NCBI RefSeq assembly: GCF_000425545.1
Contig: NZ_AUDQ01000008.1
Coordinates: 62,001 to 126,000 of the forward strand
Length of the DNA: 64,000 bases
Source of the DNA: Sporosarcina ureae DSM 2281
Lineage (GTDB): Bacteria > Bacillota > Bacilli > Bacillales_A > Planococcaceae
Direction: 5' to 3'
Shown: one piece after another, positions 16,742-25,284 of the stretch
How the letters are laid out: each line of letters opens with the position of its first letter
Position numbering within the stretch: position 1 is the first letter of the stretch
Program-made: the position numbers and the translations under genes
Notes under the pieces: model-generated
Database searches by the model: none
What the model was told of the DNA's origin: nothing
Seen by the model: only the letters and a program-made list of their open reading frames with translations

Positions 16742-17140
16742 CTATTGGATAAATCGTGTATCATGACCGGAGAAGTGTACAACCATTTCATTGAATCTCA
16801 CGGTTTCTCCAAGTGTCACAAACGCTTCGGGATCGAACTGGATATTCACCCTCTTTAGTGAATATCTACCGAATTGCTCTACTTCTTCTACTCCCTCATT
16901 CTCACCGAAACGATCTGGATTTCCTCGAACATTACCAAGCTCTACTAGTTGAATATAAGATGTATCTTCTTTATTCGTAATGAAGTAAAACGGGATATAC
17001 TGTTCATTCTCCAAGTTCACATCAAGATAATGATTCAAGAAGACAGGGTGGTCCAGCTTATGCTGCTCTGCGTACATATAATTACCAACCCAGATCAATA
17101 TGATGGTCAACATAATCGCCCAAAACGGTTTAATCTTCAA
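16742..17140 (-). CDS. N-terminal part of an apparently frameshifted hypothetical protein, membrane-anchored
   Basis: 132 residues: an N-terminal hydrophobic anchor (FWAIMLTIILIWVGNYMYA) followed by a polar domain that would face outside. It has a good ribosome binding site region and sits 12 bp after the hydrolase gene. The frame ends in RFIQ-stop at 16742, while the -1 frame from the same place continues smoothly into the 16254-16709 fragment. No family recognised. Either a pseudogene, a sequencing error, or two small proteins. Confidence 0.6.
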   Translation of the reverse strand: MKIKPFWAIMLTIILIWVGNYMYAEQHKLDHPVFLNHYLDVNLENEQYIPFYFITNKEDTSYIQLVELGNVRGNPDRFGENEGVEEVEQFGRYSLKRVNIQFDPEAFVTLGETVRFNEMVVHFSGHDTRFIQ

Positions 17141-17152
17141 CCGACCAACTCC

Positions 17153-17782
17153 TTATAGCGAACGAATAAACGTCACCAAGTCCTGTTGATTGTCTGGCGT
17201 TACACCATGTCCATCATTATATGTCTTGAACGTAACATCTGCGCCGAGCGATTCGAAATACTCCTTGCTTTCCACTCCAGATTGGGATGGAATCACATAA
17301 TCGTAGTCCCCATGGGAAATGAATACGTGTTGATTTTCCACGGACTGTATTGCATATTCACTCTTGACGAAATCAGGTACGTACCCGCTAAGTGCCACGA
17401 CACCATGGAGTGAAGGTATCAATGTTACCCCCAGAGCTTGTGCAAGTACGGCTCCCTGACTAAAACCTACGACTGTCAAACGTTCAGGATCTAAATCATA
17501 CTCCTGAATGGCTTCACGAATAAATGATTGGATGTAGACGAGCACTTTATCGAACACTTGACGAACCGGCTTTCCTTCCTCTTCAATTGTGAAAAATGCA
17601 TAGCCTGGCTCGTGAACGACAGGACCTCTCAAGCTGAAAATATGATGGGTTTCTTTAAATTCTTGTACTAGTTGTGGTAGATCTCCTTCATGACTCCCCA
17701 TTCCATGAAGTAAAAATAATGCAGGTCGTTTTTCTTCTGTATTGGCTGGCATTGTATGTGTAAATGTAAATGGTGATTTCAT
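17153..17782 (-). CDS. Alpha/beta hydrolase, phospholipase/carboxylesterase family
   Basis: 209-residue cytoplasmic serine hydrolase. The oxyanion turn is FLLHGMGSHEGD, the nucleophile elbow is VVGFSQGAVLAQAL (GFSQG), the acid is in ISHGDYDYVIP and the histidine in YNDGHGVTPDN. This fits the short carboxylesterases related to YtpA/YvaK-like or acyl-protein thioesterase-like enzymes; the substrate is unknown. The ATG at 17782 has GGGGAG at good spacing. It is the first gene of an operon with the split gene and a membrane protein. Confidence 0.85.
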   Translation of the reverse strand: MKSPFTFTHTMPANTEEKRPALFLLHGMGSHEGDLPQLVQEFKETHHIFSLRGPVVHEPGYAFFTIEEEGKPVRQVFDKVLVYIQSFIREAIQEYDLDPERLTVVGFSQGAVLAQALGVTLIPSLHGVVALSGYVPDFVKSEYAIQSVENQHVFISHGDYDYVIPSQSGVESKEYFESLGADVTFKTYNDGHGVTPDNQQDLVTFIRSL

Positions 17783-17827
17783 AATCATTCTCCCCTTTTC
17801 TCTTCTTTATGCCACTAGTTTACCATA

Positions 17828-17860
17828 GAAAAAAGCGCCTGCCACTTTATGTGACAGACG
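17828..17860 (-). terminator. Terminator of the FtsX-type ABC operon
   Basis: On the minus strand CGTCTGTCAC pairs with GTGGCAGGCG (two G-U pairs) over a short loop, followed by six T residues. Confidence 0.8.
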
Positions 17861-17940
17861 TGTTGAACAGCTTATTTCTTCTCTGGCTTCGCAAATACTT
17901 CGTTCCAGTAAATTGTGCTATCTTTGATTTGATTAACTGT

Positions 17941-18618
17941 TTACTCAACTATATAACCATCCCGCATCGTAATAACCCGGTCAACATACGGTAGCATCTC
18001 TTCGTCATGCGTCACCATCAATGTCGTCAAATTTAAGGTACGTGTTAATTCCTGCAATAACTCCATCACACCTTTTGAGCGGTTCGTATCAAGACTAGCA
18101 GTCGGTTCATCCGCAAACAAGATCTTTGGACGATGGATGATTGCACGAGCAATTGCCACGCGTTGACGCTCTCCTCCTGATAAAGAAGAAGGATACGCCT
18201 CTTTGCGGTGCTCCATTTCAACTAACTTCAACATCTCATCTATTGCTTTAACCTGTTCCTTTTTGCTCGTTTTCGTTTCTGATACATCAAGCATCAACTG
18301 CAATTGCTCTGCCACCGTTAAAAAAGGAACTAAGTGAGAAGATTGAAAAACAAATCCAAAGTCTGTCGCCCGAATATGGCGAACTTCTTCTTGACTCATC
18401 TTCGTCATGTCTTTCCCTTCAAACATAATTTCACCGGTAGATGCTTTTTGCAATCCCGCTGCGATGGTTAGAACCGTCGATTTACCAGACCCCGAAGGAC
18501 CGATTAGCGCAGTAATTTCTCCTTCTTTTAAAGATAAATTCACACCTTTTAATATCTCCTCTTCAATTTCCCCATTAGAGAACGTTTTCTTCACTTCATC
18601 AATAATAAAGGCAGACAT
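17941..18618 (-). CDS. ABC transporter ATP-binding protein (MacB/LolD type)
   Basis: 225-residue ATPase of an FtsX-type exporter. Walker A is GPSGSGKST, the signature is LSGGERQR, Walker B is ILFADEPTASLD, and the switch is MVTHDEEML. The ATG at 18618 has AAGGAGAG before it; a longer frame overlaps the permease gene. The frame continues for 22 sense codons after the TAA at 17941-17943 (see findings). It follows the permease gene by a single base, so the two subunits are translated together. This family drives export or extraction of lipids, peptides or drugs. Confidence 0.9.
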   Translation of the reverse strand: MSAFIIDEVKKTFSNGEIEEEILKGVNLSLKEGEITALIGPSGSGKSTVLTIAAGLQKASTGEIMFEGKDMTKMSQEEVRHIRATDFGFVFQSSHLVPFLTVAEQLQLMLDVSETKTSKKEQVKAIDEMLKLVEMEHRKEAYPSSLSGGERQRVAIARAIIHRPKILFADEPTASLDTNRSKGVMELLQELTRTLNLTTLMVTHDEEMLPYVDRVITMRDGYIVE

Positions 18619-18619
18619 A

Positions 18620-19651
18620 TTACATCTCTCCTTGTTGAATCGCTTGAAGCGGTTCAATATTTTTCACTTGGAATCCTGAAATGGTAGCACCGATAAAACC
18701 AACCACCATAAACACCGCTGATAGCATCCATACGGTATCCATTGTTAAGTGGAATGGCATGCCTTCAGGTGCAACAAAACTAAATGCTTGGCTAAGTGCA
18801 ATGGACAACACGAGTGAAATAGCGGTAATGACTAGCATCTGGTACCAAATCATCTTGAATAACGAAATCGTCTTCATGCCGATCGCTTTCAATATGCCGT
18901 ACAACCCGATTTTCTGAACGTTCATCATATAGAAGAAAATAGCAAACAACATACCGCTAATAATGACTAAGAACCAGACGATCATATTCAATGACATCTG
19001 CTCTGCACTGTAACTCGGAATGGCATGCAAGAACTCTTTATTTGAAAAAGAATCTAATGCGCTTAGTGTCGGCGCATCTTTACCTGGGATGAAAATCGTC
19101 TGCATCTCCATCACTCGATACATTTCTTGATAGTTCGTCATGGCAATGAAAGCAACGGGTGCGTGACTGTACTTTTGTTGGTCAACAAATCCTTTAACGA
19201 CGAATTCTCCACTGAATTGATTATTCGTTAAGACGTCCCCCACTTGAATTCCGTCTTCTTGTAAAGAACGATCCAGAACGATTTCACCTTCTTTAACGTT
19301 TTCGAATAGCTCTGAATCGGTAGAAGTAACGAATGCCAGACTGTGCTGTTTATCTTCTGCGTCATTGACGAATCCCATCTGAACCGAGAATGCAGTTGCT
19401 TCAGGATTGTCTATAAAGATTTGCTGCTGAACTCCTTCATCTATTTTTGAAAGATTATAGGTCTTGTCTGCATCTTTATCTAAATAAAATTGCCCTTGTG
19501 GTAATTTTTTAATAAGCGCTGCATTATCCTGTGATAATCCATTTGCCAGTCCTGAAATAATAAATGTCAAGAAGCTGACGAGAAATATAATGGACCCAAG
19601 AATCAGGAATCTAGTTTTGTTTTTCTTCATTTCTTTCCATGCGATTTTCAT
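18620..19651 (-). CDS. FtsX-like ABC transporter permease
   Basis: 343-residue permease with the MacB/FtsX layout: one N-terminal membrane segment (FLILGSIIFLVSFLTFIISGLANGL), a large extracytoplasmic domain of about 190 residues, and three C-terminal segments beginning at MIVWFLVIISGMLFAIFFYM. The coupling loop NVQKIGLYGILKAIGMKTISLFKMIWYQ is well conserved. The ATG is preceded by CGGAGGC. Partner of the ATPase downstream. No sensor kinase is adjacent. Confidence 0.88.
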   Translation of the reverse strand: MKIAWKEMKKNKTRFLILGSIIFLVSFLTFIISGLANGLSQDNAALIKKLPQGQFYLDKDADKTYNLSKIDEGVQQQIFIDNPEATAFSVQMGFVNDAEDKQHSLAFVTSTDSELFENVKEGEIVLDRSLQEDGIQVGDVLTNNQFSGEFVVKGFVDQQKYSHAPVAFIAMTNYQEMYRVMEMQTIFIPGKDAPTLSALDSFSNKEFLHAIPSYSAEQMSLNMIVWFLVIISGMLFAIFFYMMNVQKIGLYGILKAIGMKTISLFKMIWYQMLVITAISLVLSIALSQAFSFVAPEGMPFHLTMDTVWMLSAVFMVVGFIGATISGFQVKNIEPLQAIQQGEM

Positions 19652-19820
19652 ATCGTTTGCCTCCGTGTGTTTACTTTATACTCCTATCCTATCTTGTTAA
19701 GATGAACGGAGAATGAACAGCGTATTAAAACGCACTTCTTTTCATTACTTTTAAAAAGAGATATGACTTCCTATTTTTCTATCACTATGTGAAAATTGTA
19801 ATAATGAAGGAGGGTTTTTG

Positions 19821-20771
19821 ATGATTCGTTTTGAAGAAGTATCAAAGAGTTATGATATGTCTCGCTTAGCCGTGGATTCGGTGAGTTTAGAAATTAAGCG
19901 AGGAGAGTTTCTTGTGTTAGTCGGACCAAGTGGTTGTGGGAAGACCACAACGCTTAAGATGATTAATCGACTGATTCCACTGACAAAAGGAACGATTTGG
20001 CTCGATGGCAAGCGGATCAGTGATTATCCGATCCATGAGCTCCGTTGGCAAATCGGTTATGTATTGCAGCAAATCGCGTTGTTTCCGCATATGACGATCG
20101 AGGAAAATATAGCAGTTGTTCCTGAACTGGTCGGTTTGAAGAAGAAAGACATCCGCGCACGCGTAACGGAACTACTTGAAATGGCCGGGTTAGATCCCGA
20201 CGTATACCGAAAGCGTAAACCGCATGAATTGTCAGGCGGCCAGCAACAGCGGGTCGGCGTCGTGCGCGCACTGGCTGCAGACCCAGATATTCTATTGATG
20301 GACGAACCATTTAGCGCACTGGACCCAATCAGTCGTCTAAAGTTGCAGGAGGATCTGCTAGATTTACAAAATAGAATCCAAAAAACTATTGTATTCGTCA
20401 CACATGATTTACAGGAAGCATTTAAACTAGGCGATCGTGTTTGCATTATGAATGAGGGCAAGATTGAACAAATTGCAACACCGCAAGAGATTCTGACTAA
20501 ACCCGCTTCGCCGTTCGTGCGCGAATTTACAGCATCAGCTGCAGCACGCACATTTTCCATTGCGGATCATATAGAAGAGATTCCGGCAGATTTGTCGCTA
20601 TCTTTTGCGATCCCTATTGATTCTGAATGGGGGCCGCTCTTGCAGTTCTTAGCTTCTGAAGATCAAGTGGCGATTAAACAAGACGGTCAAGTCATTGGAA
20701 TGGTTACCCGAAAAGGAATTCTTCATTTTCTAGCGGAGCAGTCACTGAAAGGAGGTACGTCTAATGAATAA
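19821..20771 (+). CDS. Osmoprotectant (betaine/choline/carnitine-type) ABC transporter ATP-binding protein
   Basis: 316-residue ATPase of the OpuCA/OpuBA/BilEA type. Walker A is GPSGCGKTT, the signature LSGGQQQR, Walker B ILLMDEPFSALD, and the switch VTHDLQEA. After residue 240 a shortened regulatory domain shows a single CBS-like repeat (DGQVIGMVTRKGILHFL), whereas many relatives have two. The ATG at 19821 follows GAAGGAGGG; a TTG codon just before it is an alternative. The stop overlaps the fused permease/binding-protein gene by 8 bp. Confidence 0.9.
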   Translation: MIRFEEVSKSYDMSRLAVDSVSLEIKRGEFLVLVGPSGCGKTTTLKMINRLIPLTKGTIWLDGKRISDYPIHELRWQIGYVLQQIALFPHMTIEENIAVVPELVGLKKKDIRARVTELLEMAGLDPDVYRKRKPHELSGGQQQRVGVVRALAADPDILLMDEPFSALDPISRLKLQEDLLDLQNRIQKTIVFVTHDLQEAFKLGDRVCIMNEGKIEQIATPQEILTKPASPFVREFTASAAARTFSIADHIEEIPADLSLSFAIPIDSEWGPLLQFLASEDQVAIKQDGQVIGMVTRKGILHFLAEQSLKGGTSNE

Positions 20772-22281
20772 TTTTCTGGATGTATTTCAAAACAGACGCG
20801 GTCAATTACTGGAAGCACTAATTGAACATATTCAGATTTCATTAATCTCCTTAATAATTGCAGTGCTAATTGCGGTTCCACTAGGCATCTATTTGACAAA
20901 TCGGCAAAAAATAGCGGAATCTGTCATCGGGATCAGCGCCGTACTGCAGACGATTCCTTCTCTCGCACTACTCGGTCTATTAATTCCCCTATTCGGTATC
21001 GGGAAAATACCCGCTATTATTGCGCTAGTAGTCTATGCATTGCTGCCTATTTTGCGCAATACATACACAGGCATTAAAGAAGTCGATCCTTCACTTCGAG
21101 AAGCCGCCACTGCGATGGGAATGAATACACGAAAGCGGCTAATGAAAGTTGAACTACCACTTGCCATGCCGATCATCATGGCAGGTATCCGCACATCGAT
21201 GGTACTGATCGTCGGAACCGCAACATTAGCTGCTTTGATTGGCGCGGGTGGTCTAGGTGATTTGATATTACTTGGAATTGATCGTAATAATCCATCATTA
21301 ATCGTACTAGGCGCTATACCTGCAGCGTTACTCGCACTTTTCTTCGATTTCCTGTTAAAAATATTCGAAGGTCTTTCATTCAGAAAAGCCATTACTGCAT
21401 TTACCATTTTCATTATTGCGGCCGTCTTGATGATTGCAGCACCATTTATAGGAGGTAACTCCAAAAATGAAATAGTCATCGGAGCCAAGCTTGGCGCAGA
21501 ACCTGAAATTCTCATAAATATGTATAAATTATTAATCGAAGACCAAACCGATCTCTCCGTCGAATTAAAACCGGGGCTCGGTAAAACATCATTCGTCTTC
21601 AATGCACTGAGATCAGGAAGTATTGATTTGTATCCTGAGTTTACGGGTACCGCTATAGCCGAGTTCCTGAAGGATGAAGCTGTCAGCAACGACCGCGATG
21701 AAGTGTATGAGCAAGCGCGAAAAGGACTAGACGAACAATTTGATATGACGTTCCTGACACCTATGTCCTTCAACAATACGTACACACTCGCTGTCTCCAA
21801 AGCATTCCAAAAAGAGTACGGACTGAAAACGATATCTGATCTGGCCGCGGTCGAAAAGGCTGTAAAAGCAGGTTTCACTCTCGAATTTAATGATCGCGAA
21901 GATGGTTACCTAGGCATTCAAAACCTTTACGGTATCACGTTCCCTTCCATCCAAACGATGGAGCCGAAGCTACGCTATCAGGCAATAGAAGCAGGTGAGA
22001 TCAACTTAATGGATGCCTATTCGACAGATAGCGAACTACGCGAATATGAATTGACAGTTCTCGAAGACGACAAAGAACTGTTCCCTCCATATCAAGGTGC
22101 GCCATTGCTTCGTAAAGAGACGCTTGCGAAGTATCCAGAGCTTGAGGATGCGTTAAATAGCCTTGCTGGTATTGTGACAGATGATGAGATGCGTGAAATG
22201 AATTATCAAGTAAACGCGGAAGGTGCCAAAGCGAAGGAAGTTGCAAAGGCATTTTTGAAAGAACAAGGTTTGTTGGAGTAG
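20764..22281 (+). CDS. Fused permease/substrate-binding protein of an osmoprotectant ABC transporter
   Basis: 505 residues. Residues 1-210 form the permease with the BPD loop (EAATAMGMNTRKRLMKVELPLAMPIIMAGIRTS). A membrane segment at about 205-230 then leads into an OpuAC-type glycine betaine/choline binding domain (IVIGAKLGAEPEILINMYKLLIED, KPGLGKTSFVFNALRSGSIDLYPEFTGTA). The fusion places the binding domain outside and tethered to the channel, as in OpuB/BilE-type proteins of Gram-positives. Substrate probably a quaternary amine or bile-like compound. GGAGG of its ribosome binding site is in the end of the ATPase gene. Confidence 0.92.
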   Translation: MNNFLDVFQNRRGQLLEALIEHIQISLISLIIAVLIAVPLGIYLTNRQKIAESVIGISAVLQTIPSLALLGLLIPLFGIGKIPAIIALVVYALLPILRNTYTGIKEVDPSLREAATAMGMNTRKRLMKVELPLAMPIIMAGIRTSMVLIVGTATLAALIGAGGLGDLILLGIDRNNPSLIVLGAIPAALLALFFDFLLKIFEGLSFRKAITAFTIFIIAAVLMIAAPFIGGNSKNEIVIGAKLGAEPEILINMYKLLIEDQTDLSVELKPGLGKTSFVFNALRSGSIDLYPEFTGTAIAEFLKDEAVSNDRDEVYEQARKGLDEQFDMTFLTPMSFNNTYTLAVSKAFQKEYGLKTISDLAAVEKAVKAGFTLEFNDREDGYLGIQNLYGITFPSIQTMEPKLRYQAIEAGEINLMDAYSTDSELREYELTVLEDDKELFPPYQGAPLLRKETLAKYPELEDALNSLAGIVTDDEMREMNYQVNAEGAKAKEVAKAFLKEQGLLE

Positions 22282-22314
22282 TAGTCCGGGTGGCGTGACT
22301 GACCAGTGTACGCA

Positions 22315-22460
22315 TTGAGCGGTTATACGACCAGTATGATCGCCTACGGAGCGAGATAGAGCGGTTATACGTGTTAATAGAGCACTTAGACACTGTCTTA
22401 GAGCGGTTAACCAAACACTATGATCGCTTATACGAATTAATGAGCGAAACTGTACAGCGC
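22315..22460 (+). repeat. Degenerate ~21-bp tandem repeat array
   Basis: About seven units of 20-22 bp, each opening with TAGAGCGG, TTGAGCGG or TGATCGC and continuing with TTATACG. Units can be aligned from 22315 to 22460, and a weaker unit may precede them. It lies between the stop of the osmolyte transporter gene and the convergent terminator at 22492-22532. No start codon with a ribosome binding site was seen. Confidence 0.7.
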
Positions 22461-22491
22461 TCTCCCGCTCACTACGCGCTATCAATATAAG

Positions 22492-22532
22492 ACAAAAAAC
22501 AGTCACCGACAGATATACCCTGCCGGTGACTG
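22492..22532 (-). terminator. Terminator of the acyl-CoA dehydrogenase-like gene
   Basis: On the minus strand CAGTCACCGGCAGG pairs with CTGTCGGTGACTG, followed by six T residues. Confidence 0.85.
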
Positions 22533-22548
22533 CTTTAATTTGATTTAA

Positions 22549-23781
22549 TTAATCCATCCAAGGAACTTCGATCATTGTACGGCCGATCCACTCACGCAAC
22601 ACTTCGTTTGTTGGTCCCATAATAGCACCAGCACGCCCGTCGCGTACGAACTTCTCTACCTGACCTGTCATATAACCACGACCACCAGAAACTTGCAACG
22701 CCGAATTCGTAACGTCAATCACCATATCCGCTGCATGCGTCTTCAGCTGCCACAATGGATACAAACACTCCGACAATTCCTTGCCTTCTTTAGTGCAACG
22801 ATCCAACGCTTCTGCTGTACGATACAACATACTACGTGCGCTATCTACTTTGATCTGCGCCTTCGCCAACTCATGACGAATGACTTGGTAATCTGTAACG
22901 GATGATCCCGTATCTGCGTGTACTCTCCGTTTAGCACCATCTGTTGCCATATTTAGAGCACCTTGTGCAATACCGACCCAGCAAGCTGCTGAACCTAGTA
23001 AGAATAGAGGATCGATCGTGTTGTCGTTGAAATAGCCCATACCGCCTTCGCTACCGATACGGTTTTCAAGAGCCACTTGTACATTTTTAAAGTTCATCGG
23101 ACCACTTGCGTTTCCACGTAGTCCCATTGCATCGAATGGGAATGCTTCGACACCTCGCTGATCATTTTCGACCAATAAGAACATCAAATTATCAGGGTCA
23201 TCAGTTTCGGGAGACGTCGTTGCAACTAAATAAAAGTCTGCTTCTCCACCACTTGTGACAAATGACTTTTCTGCGTCCAGCAAATAACCATTAGCATTTC
23301 GTATTGCTTTACTACCGATATTCCAGAAGTGGCCTCCTGTCGCTCGTTCACTAAATGCTAGGCCACCGATTTGTCCATCACGCAAGCGTGGCAATAAACG
23401 TTGACGCTGTTCTTCTGTTCCCGCTTCATAAATCGTATGCGCTGTTGTCATATGCATAACCCAGCACATCGTCGTAGACGGGCAATAATGTGCAAAGCTT
23501 TCGGAAAGTACTGCGAATGCTGTGAATCCGTCTTTCAGACCACCCGCTTCAACCGGGATGGTAACAGCTGAATAACCAGACTTCGCAACTTCACGTAAAC
23601 TTTCACGCGGGTAACTTCTCTGTTGATCAGAAATAAGTGCACGTGGCAGCAGTTCTTTCTTGCCTAACGCATGTGCAGCTTTTTGTAATTCTTCATGCCC
23701 TTCTGGACAAGTCCACCATTCGGGAATTTGCATAATTCCTTCTTGTTGTTTTTGTTTTTCCATCATAGCACTTTTTACCAA
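22549..23781 (-). CDS. Acyl-CoA dehydrogenase-family flavoprotein
   Basis: About 410 residues with the full acyl-CoA dehydrogenase fold: an N-terminal helical domain, the middle beta domain (GGLAFSERATGGHFWNIGSKAIRNANGYLLDAEKSFVTSGGEADFYLV) and a C-terminal four-helix domain (TDYQVIRHELAKAQIKVDSARSMLY). The C-terminal motif reads AIMGPTNEVLREW, where classical members have a catalytic Glu in the form YEGTNE; here Gly occupies that place. It may therefore be a DszC/monooxygenase-like member or use another base. Start uncertain: TTG at 23781 has GGAGTGG upstream; ATG at 23733 is an alternative. Stands alone. Confidence 0.8.
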   Translation of the reverse strand: MVKSAMMEKQKQQEGIMQIPEWWTCPEGHEELQKAAHALGKKELLPRALISDQQRSYPRESLREVAKSGYSAVTIPVEAGGLKDGFTAFAVLSESFAHYCPSTTMCWVMHMTTAHTIYEAGTEEQRQRLLPRLRDGQIGGLAFSERATGGHFWNIGSKAIRNANGYLLDAEKSFVTSGGEADFYLVATTSPETDDPDNLMFLLVENDQRGVEAFPFDAMGLRGNASGPMNFKNVQVALENRIGSEGGMGYFNDNTIDPLFLLGSAACWVGIAQGALNMATDGAKRRVHADTGSSVTDYQVIRHELAKAQIKVDSARSMLYRTAEALDRCTKEGKELSECLYPLWQLKTHAADMVIDVTNSALQVSGGRGYMTGQVEKFVRDGRAGAIMGPTNEVLREWIGRTMIEVPWMD

Positions 23782-23790
23782 AATTACCAC

Positions 23791-24192
23791 TCCATTTTAT
23801 CATTTACCTACCTTTTCACTAGCTAGCAAGCAGGCTGTTCTCTATCAACAATATCATGTTTTATGAAATAGTAAAGATTAATCCATTTAATAACTATTAT
23901 TTTCATTTTAAGTAAAAATAAAATATCTAATAAATCCATTCAATTCATCACAAAAACTATTAACTCTCACTCAAGACTTGTATATATAAAACGTTGTAAA
24001 CACTATGAAGCATCAGCGTTAACAGTCATTTCAATTTCCTCATATCTACCCTACCAATTATCATTTTTTATTTAAGTATTATTTATTCAATAAAATTAGA
24101 CACATTTCAATTGAAATTTATAAAGCACTCGATTATTTCAGGTAGTACTATAAAATGCTATAATAAAATGTAAAGAGAAGGAGGCGTATGCG
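23791..24192. other. AT-rich intergenic region without a recognised gene
   Basis: About 400 bases, strongly AT-rich, between divergent genes. It should hold the promoters of the flavoprotein gene (minus) and the lipoprotein gene (plus). I found no open frame with a ribosome binding site other than GAGAAGGAGG just before the lipoprotein start, and no clear palindrome. Confidence 0.5.
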
Positions 24193-24795
24193 ATGAAAAA
24201 ATGGATGAGTATCACGATTTTAAGCTGCCTATTATTTCTCACTGCATGTGCGGCAACAGATACGAATAAATTGACGATACCTGAACTTTCAGATCGTGAA
24301 AAACAAATACTTGAAACAGCTGCCAATACTGCATTTGTTTTTGATTATACAGCCGATCAAAACTATAAAAAGGTAACTCTATGGGTAGAAAAGTATGAAA
24401 AAGGCAAGAAGGTTGCAGAACCAATTAGTGAGCTATCCACTCCAATGCCTGGAGAGTCAACGAAGGGTAGCATCGTTTTGACAGTCACACAAACTCTCGA
24501 AGAAGAACTATTATTCTCTGCAAGTGTAAGTGACGATAAGGGCGCTGCAAGTGTTAGTAATCAAGAAGAGCTGAAAACACTGAAAGACATGGCGACTCTA
24601 TTTAATACCAATCCACAAGAAGGTTTACTTCTTTCGGATAACATGTTGTTGGCAGGTATCATTTACACATCTACAGCAGATGGTTCGCCGACAAGTACAT
24701 TATCTTCCGATTTCTATGAACAAAAAGAAGGCTACTTGGACGAATTAAAAGAATATGACGTGGTCTACGTGTTACGGGCTTCATTTGAAAAATAA
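24193..24795 (+). CDS. Lipoprotein of unknown function
   Basis: 200 residues. The signal peptide MKKWMSITILSCLLFLTAC ends in a lipobox (LTAC) with the acylated Cys at 19. The mature part is polar, and its middle resembles a beta-sandwich domain (FVFDYTADQNYKKVTLWVEKYEKGKKVAEPISELSTPM). No family recognised. AGAAGGAGG precedes the ATG. It is convergent with yqeY. Confidence 0.75.
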   Translation: MKKWMSITILSCLLFLTACAATDTNKLTIPELSDREKQILETAANTAFVFDYTADQNYKKVTLWVEKYEKGKKVAEPISELSTPMPGESTKGSIVLTVTQTLEEELLFSASVSDDKGAASVSNQEELKTLKDMATLFNTNPQEGLLLSDNMLLAGIIYTSTADGSPTSTLSSDFYEQKEGYLDELKEYDVVYVLRASFEK

Positions 24796-24796
24796 A

Positions 24797-24834
24797 AGAA
24801 CTGGCCGACAAGCATACTACTTGTCAGCCAGTTC
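24797..24834 (-). terminator. Terminator between lipoprotein gene and yqeY
   Basis: GAACTGGCCGACAAG pairs with CTTGTCAGCCAGTTC (one mismatch). The T-rich tail is better on the minus strand, so it mainly serves yqeY. Confidence 0.75.
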
Positions 24835-24846
24835 TATATCCGTAAC

Positions 24847-25284
24847 TCAATTCTGCAAATACTCTTTAACTGCCTGCGAAACAGTCTTCCCTTCGGCACG
24901 ACCAGCGACTTCCTTCATTACAACGCCAATTGTCTGACCCATTGAGGCATCTTTTGAAATGCCTAATGAAGCAATCAATTCTTTCACTTCTTCCACATTC
25001 ATCTGTTTTGGCAAATAGGATTCGACAATTGCAATCTTCGCTTTTTCTGCTTCCACAATGTCTTCTCGATTAGCTTTTATCCCTTCATCGAGTGATTGTT
25101 TTGTTTGCTTTAGCTCACGCTGAACGATTTTGATTTCTTCTTCTTTCGTCAGTTCGCGCTTTAATTCAATCGATTCATTTTGTAGACCTGCACGCAATAA
25201 ATTAATGACACCTTTCTTCATTGTGTCTTTTTCCTTCATCGCAGTTCTTATATCGGCCATTAAACGATCTTGTAATTCTGACAT
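24847..25284 (-). CDS. yqeY: YqeY/GatB-domain protein
   Basis: 145-residue soluble helical protein of the YqeY family, related to the tail domain of the GatB amidotransferase subunit. Typical stretches are LMADIRTAMKEKDTMKKGVINLLRAGLQNESIELKRELTKEE and the C-terminal SMGQTIGVVMKEVAGRAEGKTVSQAVKEYL. Its cellular role is not well known; a tRNA-related role is suggested by homology. GAGGGA precedes the ATG. In many Bacillales it follows rpsU, but no rpsU is seen here. Confidence 0.93.
   Translation of the reverse strand: MSELQDRLMADIRTAMKEKDTMKKGVINLLRAGLQNESIELKRELTKEEEIKIVQRELKQTKQSLDEGIKANREDIVEAEKAKIAIVESYLPKQMNVEEVKELIASLGISKDASMGQTIGVVMKEVAGRAEGKTVSQAVKEYLQN

Noticed and set aside
22001..22506. 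Minus-strand open frames over the 21-bp tandem array (22001-22414 and 22153-22506)
   Set aside because: They overlap the end of a certain transporter gene on the other strand and only reflect the repeat units; no ribosome binding site.
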